From: Flavobacteriaceae bacterium
GTDB lineage: Bacteria > Bacteroidota > Bacteroidia > Flavobacteriales > Flavobacteriaceae
Assembly: GCA_026710085.1 (NCBI GenBank)
Contig: JAPORT010000083.1
Location: 24,316 to 88,315, forward strand
DNA: 64,000 nucleotides
Direction of reading: 5' to 3'
This document shows positions 35,539 to 44,832 of this stretch, in pieces. A program made the position numbers and the translations under genes. The number at the start of each line of letters is the position of its first letter. The first letter of the stretch is position 1. Below the pieces are notes generated by a model. The model was not told the origin of the DNA. It saw only the letters and a program-made list of their open reading frames with translations, and searched no databases.

Positions 35539-36996
35539 TTGAAGTTTCTTCAATTCCTTAGCATAGGATCTCTCCTTTTGTTCGTGGCTTCGACGAGGGA
35601 TGAGGCGAAACTAGGTTCTTTAAAATCTCCGAATGTTCTTTTCATCTTGTTGGATGATTTGGGTTGGGCGGATTTAGGGAGTTATGGTTCGCAACAAATA
35701 GAGACGCCCCATCTTGATCAGTTAGCAAGAAGTGGTATGCGTTTTACAGAGGCTTATGCTGGGCACACGGTTTGTGCCCCATCGCGTTGTGTTTTGATGA
35801 CGGGCAAGCATTCAGGCAATGCTCGTATTCGAGGCAACAGTGGCCGAAAGCCATTGCTGCTAGAAGATATGACGGTGGCCGAGGTGTTCAAGCAGGAGGG
35901 CTATACCACGGGCGGATTTGGCAAATGGGGATTGGGGGTCATGGGATCATCGGGAGCCCCTTTGAAACAAGGCTTTGACACGTTTTTTGGTTATTATAAT
36001 CAATCTCATGCTCATACCTATTATCCATCATTTTTAATCAAGGATGGAAGTCCTTTTTTGCTTCCAGGAAATGCTCGAGAAAACGGATACGAACATCTGA
36101 AAGCATCCATCGATACAAGAAAGGAAATCAATGCAGTATTTAAAAAAGACGTTGCTAGAGGACCGAAAAAAGGAGCTGTCCAAACGACTAATTCCTTTGG
36201 TGATGATCGAGAATTTAGTCAGTATTTAATTTTGGATGAAACATTGGATTTTATCAAAAAAAACAGAAACAATCCATTCTTTTGTTATGCGGCTTGGACC
36301 CCTCCACATTCGGCTTATCATATCCCAGAAAACGATGCTTCATGGCTGATGTATCAAGACAAGCCTTGGTCTTTAGAAGCAAGAGTGCATGCTGCATTTA
36401 TTTCTATGACCGATCGACATATCGGGCAACTGTTATCCTTATTAGATGAACTACAACTTGTTGAAAACACAGTCGTTTTTTTTATGTCAGACAACGGGGC
36501 ATCAAAACGTTTTGAAGGAGAATTGGACTCTTCAGGTCCCCTAAGAGGAAACAAACGCTCAATGCATGATGGGGGCATAAAATCCCCATTGATTGTTTCT
36601 TGGCCGGGTACAATTCAGGCCAACGCTATCAGTTCACACATCACCTATTCAGCAGATTTTTTCCCCACAGTAGTCGAATTAATCGGAGGGGATGAGTCCA
36701 TGGTAACTGATGTTGACGGCTTGTCTCTAGCTCCAACCCTATTCGGGAATCACCAAGATCAAAAGAAACACGATTATTTATATTGGGAATGGCCAGATAC
36801 CAATGGCAAATGGGGAAAGTTTCCACAAGCTCTCAGACACCATCATTGGAAATTGGTCCGATTGAACCCTGAAGATCCTTGGCAACTCTATGATCTCAGT
36901 GTGGATATTGGAGAACAAACCAATCTCGCAGATAAACATCCGAAAATGATTGCTGATGCCAATGAATGGATCTCTAAAAATACTTCTCGGCCATAG
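35539..36996 (+). CDS. sulfatase 2 (S1 family, exported)
   Basis: The 485-residue Cys-type S1 sulfatase starts at TTG 35539, giving a signal peptide (MKFLQFLSIGSLLLFVAS). The modified Cys is C79 in CAPSRCVLMTG. Further ligands: FILLDDLGWADLGSYG, GGFGKWGLG, and FFMSDNGASKRF. The C-terminal part (WRKL-like HHWKLVRLNPEDPWQLYDLSVDIGEQTNLA) is typical of the family. It resembles arylsulfatase A or N-acetylgalactosamine-6-sulfatase-like proteins, but subfamily and position specificity are not assigned. It directly follows the EF-hand gene and starts the plus-strand series that continues with a PL8 lyase. Confidence 0.9.
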   Translation: MKFLQFLSIGSLLLFVASTRDEAKLGSLKSPNVLFILLDDLGWADLGSYGSQQIETPHLDQLARSGMRFTEAYAGHTVCAPSRCVLMTGKHSGNARIRGNSGRKPLLLEDMTVAEVFKQEGYTTGGFGKWGLGVMGSSGAPLKQGFDTFFGYYNQSHAHTYYPSFLIKDGSPFLLPGNARENGYEHLKASIDTRKEINAVFKKDVARGPKKGAVQTTNSFGDDREFSQYLILDETLDFIKKNRNNPFFCYAAWTPPHSAYHIPENDASWLMYQDKPWSLEARVHAAFISMTDRHIGQLLSLLDELQLVENTVVFFMSDNGASKRFEGELDSSGPLRGNKRSMHDGGIKSPLIVSWPGTIQANAISSHITYSADFFPTVVELIGGDESMVTDVDGLSLAPTLFGNHQDQKKHDYLYWEWPDTNGKWGKFPQALRHHHWKLVRLNPEDPWQLYDLSVDIGEQTNLADKHPKMIADANEWISKNTSRP

Positions 36997-37235
36997 ATTT
37001 GGATTCGATGAATTAGTTTATCCGAGAAAAATAGGCACTGGTTTTATCTCCAAAAACCCTTTCAATCGAAGATGAATTTGTTTGGGGAATCAATGGAGCT
37101 GAATGCTCAAAAAAATGAATGACGATACCAAATGGAACTAAAATGAACACAACACCTCATTTGATGTGTTAACTTGTTTTATCTCAATCAAATTTTCATA
37201 CAAACAATTTTTTTAACCTAAACCAAAACTTTAAA

Positions 37236-40235
37236 ATGAAATTAACAAGAGGGAACTTTATTGCAGTTGTTGTTGCATGGATGACCATGACGTTACAATA
37301 TGGACTTTCACAAAAACCACTCAATCCCAATCTACCAAATGCTCCAGCATCTTATCTAAGTCCTAAGGACGTGCCTCTGACAGGGCATGTTTTGGATGAA
37401 GTACCAAAAGAATGGAAGTCACTTCCTGGAGGGACACTAGAAGAAGATGCGACACACTACAGAGCAGGATATCAAGGCATTCGTTGGAATTGGAAATCTT
37501 CCGATAAACTAATCATAACTAATGATTTATTGGAGCAAACCTTACTTAAAAGATACTTGAAAGTGGCTTTTGGCGGTGGCGTTGGATTTCATCTATGGAT
37601 TTATAACCCTCAATCTTTAACGGATAAAACATTGGGTATTAGTATAGCTGCTAATGGCTTCAATAAAAGGATTGAATTTGGACTGGACTATAAAGGATGG
37701 CGTACTTGCTACATCCAATTTTCAGAAATGCCCGATGGCGGTGAAGCGGAAGAGGGGACGATTGTGATCACGCCACCAAAGGGCATCGAAAGCGGATGGT
37801 TTGTTTTTGATCGCCTTGAAATAGGTGGGTTAACGCGTCATACGATGGCTGATCACCAACTATCATACTCTCAAAACCGTAACCATTGGGTGAGTCAATT
37901 TTGGTGGGAACAAGCTGGAAAGCCCGATGTCTCTGAGGAACCAAGTGAGGATGAAAAGGCAATCTTCGCCACCATAGTCAAAAACATCAAATTAAAGAGT
38001 CTTGGCTGGAGTTTACATGTTAATGATTGGATTCATGATGAGGAAAGGGTTTTGATGACCAACAAAGCACAAACGGAGAAAGCCAAAGTCAAAGCCAAGC
38101 GCATTAGATCAGAAGCTAAAGCACATTATGATGCTTTGGGTCTCATTCGAAATGAAAAAGGAATTTTTGGACCAAACATAGCGGCCCCATTTACCAAAGC
38201 AACTCTATATGAAAATGATATCAAGTGGGGTGAACTAGAGCGAAAAATCTTTCCGAGTGTAGTCCTTGATTACAACTATTATGGTGATCATGAAAGTCGA
38301 GAGAGAGTACTCAACCTTTTGGATTGGTTTGAAAGCCAAGGGGTCGTTTCTGGGCACAGCTTCGGTTCGCTGAGCCACATTGGTTATGGCACTCGCAATC
38401 TTGCGATTACGTTGTTACTGATTCGTGATCTTTTAGAGGAAACAGATCGATTAGACCGATGGGTGGATACTTTGAAATGGTTGTCGGGTTTTGCACAATG
38501 TTATGTGGAACCAAAAAGAACGGGAGCAGTCGGCGATGCCGGGACCTATGTCATGGCTCGCTTGATTAGTGTCTTAATGCAATCCGACTCTAAAGAAAAA
38601 CTTCGCGACTTCAAAAGCTTTATGAAATGGCTGGATTCTGCTTTGAGTCAAAGCGATGGGACTCAAGGAATCATCAAGCATGATTATTCATTTTATCACC
38701 ATGCGCTCATGCTTTATGGATACTGGGCGACCAACGTGGCACAGTTTTATAAGGTCATTGCGGCGTTTAAGGGGACCCCCTATGCCAATGGAATTTCAGC
38801 GAAGAACCTTCGTCAAAATTTAATCGTGGCCAATCGGATGTATCGTGGGGCAACCATTCCTTTTCATCTTCGTGGTCGCTATTTTAAACCATTAGGGGGT
38901 AATCGACTTTTTGGAGCTCTTGAAAAATTGGCATTGGATAATAATGGAGAACTCGATATGGAATTGGCAAGTACATGGCTCAACAGTCGGTTGGATGAAA
39001 AAATTCCACCTGAATTTAAAGGAATCGACCCCTACAATCGATACCATCAAGTAGCCAATTGGGCAGGTATCTCTACGCACTCTATTCCTGGAGCCACGGT
39101 AACGGTCACAGGAGTCAGCACCAACATCATGAATTGGGATGGCGGTGATGGTCGAAAATTCAGTCGGTACAATCGATACGGTAGCATGTATATCCATGGA
39201 AAACCCCAAGGGACTTCTTTCAGTACGGAAGATTGTGGATATGTTGACCAAGGGTGGGATTGGAGTCGTTTGCCTGGGGTGACGAGTTTATACCTTTCGA
39301 ATCCAGAATTAAAGGAGGCTACCAAAAGGACTAGTGGTTATGGTGACCATCGAGGGTTTACAGGAGGCGTTTCTCTCGAGGCCAATGGAATCTATGGTTA
39401 TCGCATCAGTGAAGCAAGAGATAACAAGTGGAACGGTTCGAAAAGTTATTTCTTTTTTGATGATCGTATCGTATGTCTTGGATCTGGGCTTCAAAGTGAA
39501 CACCAGGATCTCAACTTAGAAACCATTCTATTTCAACTTCACATACCTTCGACAACGGACGCTATCCACGTGAATGGAGAAAAACTTTCCCAATTTCCAT
39601 ATTCGGGACAGTTTCAAAGTGATGGAATCAAATTGGTAGATACGCAAGGACACGGATATTATCTGGCAGAAGGAAATGATCCATTGGTTGTTCGGAAACA
39701 ACACCAAACCAATGGCGATTCATTTGGAAAGGTACACTCTGGTGATTTTGCATTGGCTTGGATTGATCATGGTCAAAAGCCTGAAAACACGCAATACGAG
39801 TATATGATTCAACTCAACAACCCCGTTTCTAATCTTGATTATACGGTACTTCGTCAAGACAACACCGCCCATGTGGTTCGTGATGAAATCTCAGGCGTGG
39901 TCGGATATGTCATTTTTCAACCGACAGAAGATCTGCCAGGTCCATTAACCGGATGTTCACGACCGGGATTGGTGATGGTCAAACCGGAAGGAAACAACTT
40001 AAAAGTCAGTTTTAGTGATCCAGACTTAATGATCAATCCAGGGGGTAGGAAAACGCGTTATAATCTCACGGACGCTCCTCCAAGTCCTTTACGGGAGATT
40101 ACTTTGACATTGAAAGATTCTTTTCAAAAGGAATCTGGGAAAGGGGATGTTTCCATAGAAAATTCAGATACGAAACTGCATTTCACCACTTCAAATGCAT
40201 TAGAGGAGAAATTTGTTTTGAGTCAAGTCCATTGA
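37236..40235 (+). CDS. PL8-type chondroitin lyase (chondroitinase ABC-like)
   Basis: This secreted lyase has 999 residues and a signal peptide (about 1-25). An N-terminal jelly-roll module (WNWKSSDKLIITNDLL ... GWRTCYIQFSEMPD) is followed by the alpha/alpha toroid and a C-terminal beta-sandwich, as in chondroitin ABC lyases. Candidate catalytic residues lie in HDYSFYHHALMLYGYW (His/Tyr, about 482-497), FSRYNRYGSMYIHG (about 640-653) and SEHQDLNLETILFQ (Glu, about 754-767). Such enzymes beta-eliminate uronic-acid linkages in chondroitin or dermatan sulfate, leaving unsaturated uronides for GH88. No T9SS tag is seen, so it is probably periplasmic. Sulfatases and GH97 flank it. Hyaluronan or another galactosaminoglycan is possible. 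Confidence 0.82.
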   Translation: MKLTRGNFIAVVVAWMTMTLQYGLSQKPLNPNLPNAPASYLSPKDVPLTGHVLDEVPKEWKSLPGGTLEEDATHYRAGYQGIRWNWKSSDKLIITNDLLEQTLLKRYLKVAFGGGVGFHLWIYNPQSLTDKTLGISIAANGFNKRIEFGLDYKGWRTCYIQFSEMPDGGEAEEGTIVITPPKGIESGWFVFDRLEIGGLTRHTMADHQLSYSQNRNHWVSQFWWEQAGKPDVSEEPSEDEKAIFATIVKNIKLKSLGWSLHVNDWIHDEERVLMTNKAQTEKAKVKAKRIRSEAKAHYDALGLIRNEKGIFGPNIAAPFTKATLYENDIKWGELERKIFPSVVLDYNYYGDHESRERVLNLLDWFESQGVVSGHSFGSLSHIGYGTRNLAITLLLIRDLLEETDRLDRWVDTLKWLSGFAQCYVEPKRTGAVGDAGTYVMARLISVLMQSDSKEKLRDFKSFMKWLDSALSQSDGTQGIIKHDYSFYHHALMLYGYWATNVAQFYKVIAAFKGTPYANGISAKNLRQNLIVANRMYRGATIPFHLRGRYFKPLGGNRLFGALEKLALDNNGELDMELASTWLNSRLDEKIPPEFKGIDPYNRYHQVANWAGISTHSIPGATVTVTGVSTNIMNWDGGDGRKFSRYNRYGSMYIHGKPQGTSFSTEDCGYVDQGWDWSRLPGVTSLYLSNPELKEATKRTSGYGDHRGFTGGVSLEANGIYGYRISEARDNKWNGSKSYFFFDDRIVCLGSGLQSEHQDLNLETILFQLHIPSTTDAIHVNGEKLSQFPYSGQFQSDGIKLVDTQGHGYYLAEGNDPLVVRKQHQTNGDSFGKVHSGDFALAWIDHGQKPENTQYEYMIQLNNPVSNLDYTVLRQDNTAHVVRDEISGVVGYVIFQPTEDLPGPLTGCSRPGLVMVKPEGNNLKVSFSDPDLMINPGGRKTRYNLTDAPPSPLREITLTLKDSFQKESGKGDVSIENSDTKLHFTTSNALEEKFVLSQVH

Positions 40236-40413
40236 AGTGAAACACTTTCTCTATTCAATTCTACTGTTTCATCGCTTTAATCACTTGCCAAACGCCAATG
40301 AGTATATCGGATCAATGGAAATCAGAGATGGATTTTCACAGTCCCGTGGATATGGCTCGTCATGATTATTCTTAAAATCGGCTTTAGAAAAAAGTAATTA
40401 TAAATCACATCAA

Positions 40414-42309
40414 ATGAAATTCGTAAAACTAATAGCGCTCAGTATGATACTGTTTTCAATAGCTATTCAAGAACCCTTCGCAATGACTAATGAAGTTATT
40501 TCAGTTCATTCGCCAGATGGCGAAATTTCGTTAGAACTTTCGCTTCACGATGATGAAGGGTTCAACTATCGGTTGTTTTGGAAAGGACAACTCATGATTG
40601 ATCACTCAAAACTATCGATATTACCCAGTCAAAGGATCGAAATCATCGATACCTCTGAGCGAACAGTGGATCAAATATGGAATCCCACTTGGGGTCAGTT
40701 TAGTACCATTCGGGATCACTTTAATGAAACCACCATTGACTTGAATATTGCTGGTGCTCCAGTAAAGTTGTTCTGTCGTGTTTATAATAATGGGATTGCT
40801 TTTCGATTTATGACGGAACCGAATCAAGTCATCAAACAAGCAACCTATCATTTTGACTTTAATTTCTTAGAAGGGAGTAAAATACATTATCCCTTGGGAG
40901 AAAGAGAACCTGTCGGTCCCATTAGTGTCCATGAAGTAAAAAAAAGGATACGGCTTCCAGTGGTGGTTGAACATGTATCCGGTAAATACCTCTCACTTTT
41001 GGAATCGGACCTGTACAGTGCAGAAGGTTTCTCCGTCATGCAATTTCAAACCGATGGGGGGTTATTATATTCATCAAACCCAATGGAATCTGAAACTGGA
41101 AAAATAACAACGCCTTGGCGGGTGATTTTATTGGAAGACAGAATAGGAGACTTTGTAACCAACTCAACGCCGTTGAATTTGGCAACGCCAAATCAGATCG
41201 AAGATACTTCTTGGATCAAACCAGGAAAATCCTTGTGGGATTGGCGTGTCATAGGCTATAAGGCACTAGATGGATTCAAGTATGGGGCGAATACCGAGAG
41301 TTACTTGAGATTTATTGACTTTGCTTCAGACAATGAGATCGAATACTTTCTCATTGATGCGAAATGGTATAGGAGCATCAGCGAAGGAGTTATTGAACAT
41401 CAAAACAATTTAGATATAGCAAGAGTAAGTGCTTACTCCGAGGAAAAAGGGGTGGATTTGATTTTATACTATGATCGAAAAAGAGGTCATTACGGAGACG
41501 ATAAAGACTTGTTCGATCATTATCAAGCATTGGGTATGAAAGGAATTAAATATGGTTTTATGAAAGATAATGTACCGTTTACGCGTAGAGCCGTTGAACT
41601 GAGTGCTCAAAGCAAACTCCATATCAACTTTCACGACAACCCCGTTCCCTTTACGGGAATCAGGAGAACGTTTCCTAATGCTTTTACAAGAGAATACTGT
41701 CATGCTCAGCAAGATGCTCGCAGAGCATTTACCCCAGAGTCTTTCATCAAAATGGCGCTAGTGAATGCGATTCAAGGACCACTAGACATGACCAATGGTA
41801 TTTTTGACATCACGGGATTTAACCAAGGCGAAAGAGCCCGAGGTCCTAAGGAGTTGAACACCTATTATTCTACCGTGGCATCTGAAGCGGCTCGTACTTT
41901 AATCATCTTTAGTGGATTGGTGTGCCTTCCCGATGCTCCTGAAGCGTATACTGAAAAAGCTGATTTATTTGAATTTATTCAAAAGCAACCCGTTGGTCAA
42001 TGGGACGAAAGCAAAGTCATCGATGCCAAAATCGGATCGCATATATCCACAGCCAGACGTCATGGAGAGCAATGGTTTGTTGGAAGTGTTGCTAGTCAAA
42101 AAGGCATCACTCTAAAGATTGCATTGGATTTTCTCAAAGAAGATACAGAATATGAGATTACATTTTATGAAGACACCGAAAACACACACTGCAAAACGAA
42201 CCCTGAAGCTTACAGAGTTCGTAAAGCGACGGCTCTAAAAGGGGACGTTGTCAATGCGATCTTGGCGCCTGGTGGAGGGCATTGCATGTGGATAAAACCC
42301 AAGATATAA
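40414..42309 (+). CDS. GH97 glycoside hydrolase
   Basis: The 631-residue exported protein has the GH97 order: an N-terminal beta-sandwich (ISVHSPDGEISLELSL ... YHFDFNFLEGSKIHYPLG), a TIM barrel (SLWDWRVIGYKALDGFKYG ... EYFLIDAKWY) and a C-terminal domain. GH97 has inverting alpha-glucosidases (SusB) and retaining alpha-galactosidases. Where the retaining branch has the nucleophile Asp, this protein reads GIKYGFMKDN (about 376-385), apparently Gly at that place. The following region is NFHDNPVPFTGIRRTFPN and TREYCHAQQDARRAF. It therefore looks unlike the retaining galactosidases, and the base residues of the inverting branch are not obvious either. In this locus an alpha-linked branch sugar is a plausible substrate. 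Confidence 0.85.
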   Translation: MKFVKLIALSMILFSIAIQEPFAMTNEVISVHSPDGEISLELSLHDDEGFNYRLFWKGQLMIDHSKLSILPSQRIEIIDTSERTVDQIWNPTWGQFSTIRDHFNETTIDLNIAGAPVKLFCRVYNNGIAFRFMTEPNQVIKQATYHFDFNFLEGSKIHYPLGEREPVGPISVHEVKKRIRLPVVVEHVSGKYLSLLESDLYSAEGFSVMQFQTDGGLLYSSNPMESETGKITTPWRVILLEDRIGDFVTNSTPLNLATPNQIEDTSWIKPGKSLWDWRVIGYKALDGFKYGANTESYLRFIDFASDNEIEYFLIDAKWYRSISEGVIEHQNNLDIARVSAYSEEKGVDLILYYDRKRGHYGDDKDLFDHYQALGMKGIKYGFMKDNVPFTRRAVELSAQSKLHINFHDNPVPFTGIRRTFPNAFTREYCHAQQDARRAFTPESFIKMALVNAIQGPLDMTNGIFDITGFNQGERARGPKELNTYYSTVASEAARTLIIFSGLVCLPDAPEAYTEKADLFEFIQKQPVGQWDESKVIDAKIGSHISTARRHGEQWFVGSVASQKGITLKIALDFLKEDTEYEITFYEDTENTHCKTNPEAYRVRKATALKGDVVNAILAPGGGHCMWIKPKI

Positions 42310-42358
42310 AATGGATTAGAAAATAATCCGAAGCCATGTATCCTATCTCAACATCGAT

Positions 42359-43822
42359 ATGAAGTTTATTCGTAGAACTTTTTGTGTCCTCTTCTTGTTT
42401 TTAGTCGTCTACATGCTGAACGTTGGCCATACGGTCATACCTCAAAGCAGGGAGACCAAAAAAGAACCTCGCCCCAATATTCTTTGGATTTATTTAGAAG
42501 ATGTCAGTGGTTGGTTTGGAACCTATGGCGATGATGTCATCAAAACTCCCCATATCGATAAGCTTGCCAAGAGGGGGATCCGTTATCATCGTTTCTATAC
42601 GACAGCTCCTGTTTGTTCTGCATCGAGATCCGCCATCATCACAGGCATGATGCAAACAACCATCGGGGCCCATCATCATCGGAGCAGTCGATCCAAATTC
42701 AGAAATCAAACGTTGGATCAATACGATCAAAATATCCTTCCCGATCAAGTCATTCCTCTGCCCATACGCTTGAAGCAAGCGGGATATTGGACGTTCAATG
42801 AAGGAGGAAAAGATGATTATAATTTCGAGTGGAATACCAAAGCGTTTTATGACTTTTTTAAACGGCCATGGGGTCCAGATTCTTTTGTATCCGGAGAAGT
42901 TCTCAAACATAACACGGAAAACAAACCGTTTTTTGGTCAGATACAACTGAAGGGTGGAAAACATAGGGATATCCCCAAAATGGTGGATCGATTACAAGTG
43001 CCAGTCCCCCCCTACTATCCAGATATTCCAGAAATACGTGAAGAAATAGGTCATCATTATGACTGCTTAATCGAAACCGATCGACAAGTTGGAGAAATTA
43101 TGAAGGCGTTAAAAAAGAAAGGGCTTCACGAAAACACTTTTGTTTTTTTATTCAGTGATCATGGCATGAGATTGCATCGCCATAAACAGTTTTTATATGA
43201 TGGTGGGATTCGAATGCCGTTGATGCTCTCTGGTCCAGGAATAAAAGCCAATCAGACTAGCGATGATTTGATTAGTGGTATCGATATTGCAGCAACGACT
43301 TTGGCTTTAGCGGGAATGGAGGTTCCCAAAGAAATGGAAGGCCAGACGATCATTGGGAAGGATTATAAAAAAAGAGATTATGTGGTTGCTGCTCGAGACC
43401 GTTGTGACTTTACAATTGACCGAATCAGATCAGTGATCACCCCACAGTTTAAGTACATCAAAAACTACTTGACCGATAGACCTTACCTGCAACCGAGTTA
43501 TAAGGATGGTTGGTCGGTATCTAAAAAACTTAGAAAAATGAAGGCAGAAGGATTACTGAATGAAAGTCAATTTGCATTTTTTGGAAGTCTAAGACCCGAA
43601 GAAGAGCTCTATGATATCATCAATGATCCGCATGAAATACACAATTTAGCTAACGATACGGCATATTTGGGTGAGGTTATCAGACATAGAAATTATTTGG
43701 CTGAATGGATTGACCAAACAGAAGATAAAGGACAACAAATAGAATCGGATCTTGGTTTAAAAGCTACACTTCAAATTTGGGGAAAGAAATGTATCAATCC
43801 TGAGTATGACTTGGTCAGGTAA
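42359..43822 (+). CDS. sulfatase 3 (S1 family, CSASR type)
   Basis: The 487-residue exported S1 sulfatase has a signal peptide with hydrophobic core VLFLFLVVYML. The formylglycine site is C86 in CSASRSAIITGM; the CxAxR variant of CxPxR is common in sulfamidase-like (S1_8-type) members. Other features are WIYLEDVSGWFGTYG, FLFSDHGMRLHRHKQFLYDGGIRMP and RDRCDFTIDRIRSV. The sulfamidase likeness hints at N- or O-sulfate on an amino sugar, but this is weak. It lies 49 bp after GH97 and is followed by a 1-kb gap with a decayed gene. Confidence 0.88.
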   Translation: MKFIRRTFCVLFLFLVVYMLNVGHTVIPQSRETKKEPRPNILWIYLEDVSGWFGTYGDDVIKTPHIDKLAKRGIRYHRFYTTAPVCSASRSAIITGMMQTTIGAHHHRSSRSKFRNQTLDQYDQNILPDQVIPLPIRLKQAGYWTFNEGGKDDYNFEWNTKAFYDFFKRPWGPDSFVSGEVLKHNTENKPFFGQIQLKGGKHRDIPKMVDRLQVPVPPYYPDIPEIREEIGHHYDCLIETDRQVGEIMKALKKKGLHENTFVFLFSDHGMRLHRHKQFLYDGGIRMPLMLSGPGIKANQTSDDLISGIDIAATTLALAGMEVPKEMEGQTIIGKDYKKRDYVVAARDRCDFTIDRIRSVITPQFKYIKNYLTDRPYLQPSYKDGWSVSKKLRKMKAEGLLNESQFAFFGSLRPEEELYDIINDPHEIHNLANDTAYLGEVIRHRNYLAEWIDQTEDKGQQIESDLGLKATLQIWGKKCINPEYDLVR

Positions 43823-44832
43823 GAAACGATTCCAAAGGAGTTGTTTTCACATTCACACACCATGATATCAAAAAATGGATGCCATGTTTAAAGATTTTAT
43901 TACATTCACTCCACGATAACAATGGCTGTAGAACCAAATGATAAATGATAAAAACAACACATTCAATGAAGAGGGATTTTTGACCCAATCGTTTGCCATA
44001 GCGGAAGCCGAAATTTTGTTGCAAAGGTCCCTAACAGTCAAAATAAGGAGTTAATAAAAAAAACGCACTAACTTTGAACCAATGAATGCATTATTTATGA
44101 TCGAATGAAAAGATATAGAAATTACAAAGCCTATCCTTGTGTTTCATCGATAACTTTAAGAATAGAATTATTTGACTCAACGAATGATAGATGAAGTTTC
44201 TTGAAAAGGACTGTATAAATCTAAAAAATGGAAGAACTTAAAAGCGATGTTAAAGAGCATATATTAAAAGTTGAGGGAAAGTTTTGGCGAAAACGAAACA
44301 CAAGTTAGATACAATGAATGCAACTAAAGACGATATAAAGGAATTAAAAAATTTTTTTACGAATAGAGATAAGAATAGAGAAAGAGTAGATGCGGAATTA
44401 CTAGAAAGGGTTAAAAATATAGAGAATAGGGTCTATAGTGTATAATGACAAAATAGCAAGTAATGGTAAAGATATTTATTGGATTACAAAGAATAGGGGT
44501 ATTTATGGTAACGGTATTAGCAGGGTTATGGATTAGTTTATTTTTTAACAAATGAAAACGAGCCAACTTCCGTCCATGAAAGTTCCTTGCCCTCTAAATG
44601 TTTCCTCCTATAGAGGGGCCAGGTATTTAACCTCATAGAATTAATGAGTACTAAAATACGCTACATCAGAAATAATATATATAGGAACTATTGACCAACC
44701 AATCCAAGTATCTAGAAATCATAGAAATGGGTGACACAGAGGGAATTGATAAAGTGGTCAATAAGACGATGCCACAGGCATTATGTGCTATTTCGCAATG
44801 AATCTCAATAACAGTTTTATCGAATACAATTG
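43823..44832. other. 1-kb gap in the glycan locus with remnants
   Basis: No intact gene is visible. A broken small membrane-protein gene occupies 44228-44555. Downstream, CCCTCTA (44590-44596) pairs with TAGAGGG (44611-44617) across a 14-nt loop, without a T-run. A further short open stretch near 44690-44802 shows no recognisable homology. The region looks like an insertion scar between two sulfatase genes. Confidence 0.55.
44228..44555 (+). pseudogene. decayed coiled-coil plus membrane-helix protein (holin/XhlA-like remnant)
   Basis: Three frames together give one plausible small protein. MEELKSDVKEHILKVEGKFW opens at 44228. MNATKDDIKELKNFFTNRDKN...ERVKNIENRV follows in another frame from about 44313. 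The reading then shifts again to YNDKIASNGKDIYW and finally to GLQRIGVFMVTVLAGLWISLFF, a membrane helix ending in charged NK at 44555. An amphipathic coiled coil followed by one C-terminal helix is the layout of XhlA-like holin accessory proteins of prophages. The order is as expected, but two or more frameshifts break it. The assignment rests on layout, not on a matched family. Confidence 0.4.

Noticed and set aside
44590..44617. CCCTCTA/TAGAGGG hairpin considered as a terminator
   Set aside because: The loop is 14 nt and no T-run follows.
44690..44802. Short open stretch containing MGDTEGIDKVVNKTMPQAL
   Set aside because: Too short and without recognisable homology; noted only as part of the 1-kb gap.
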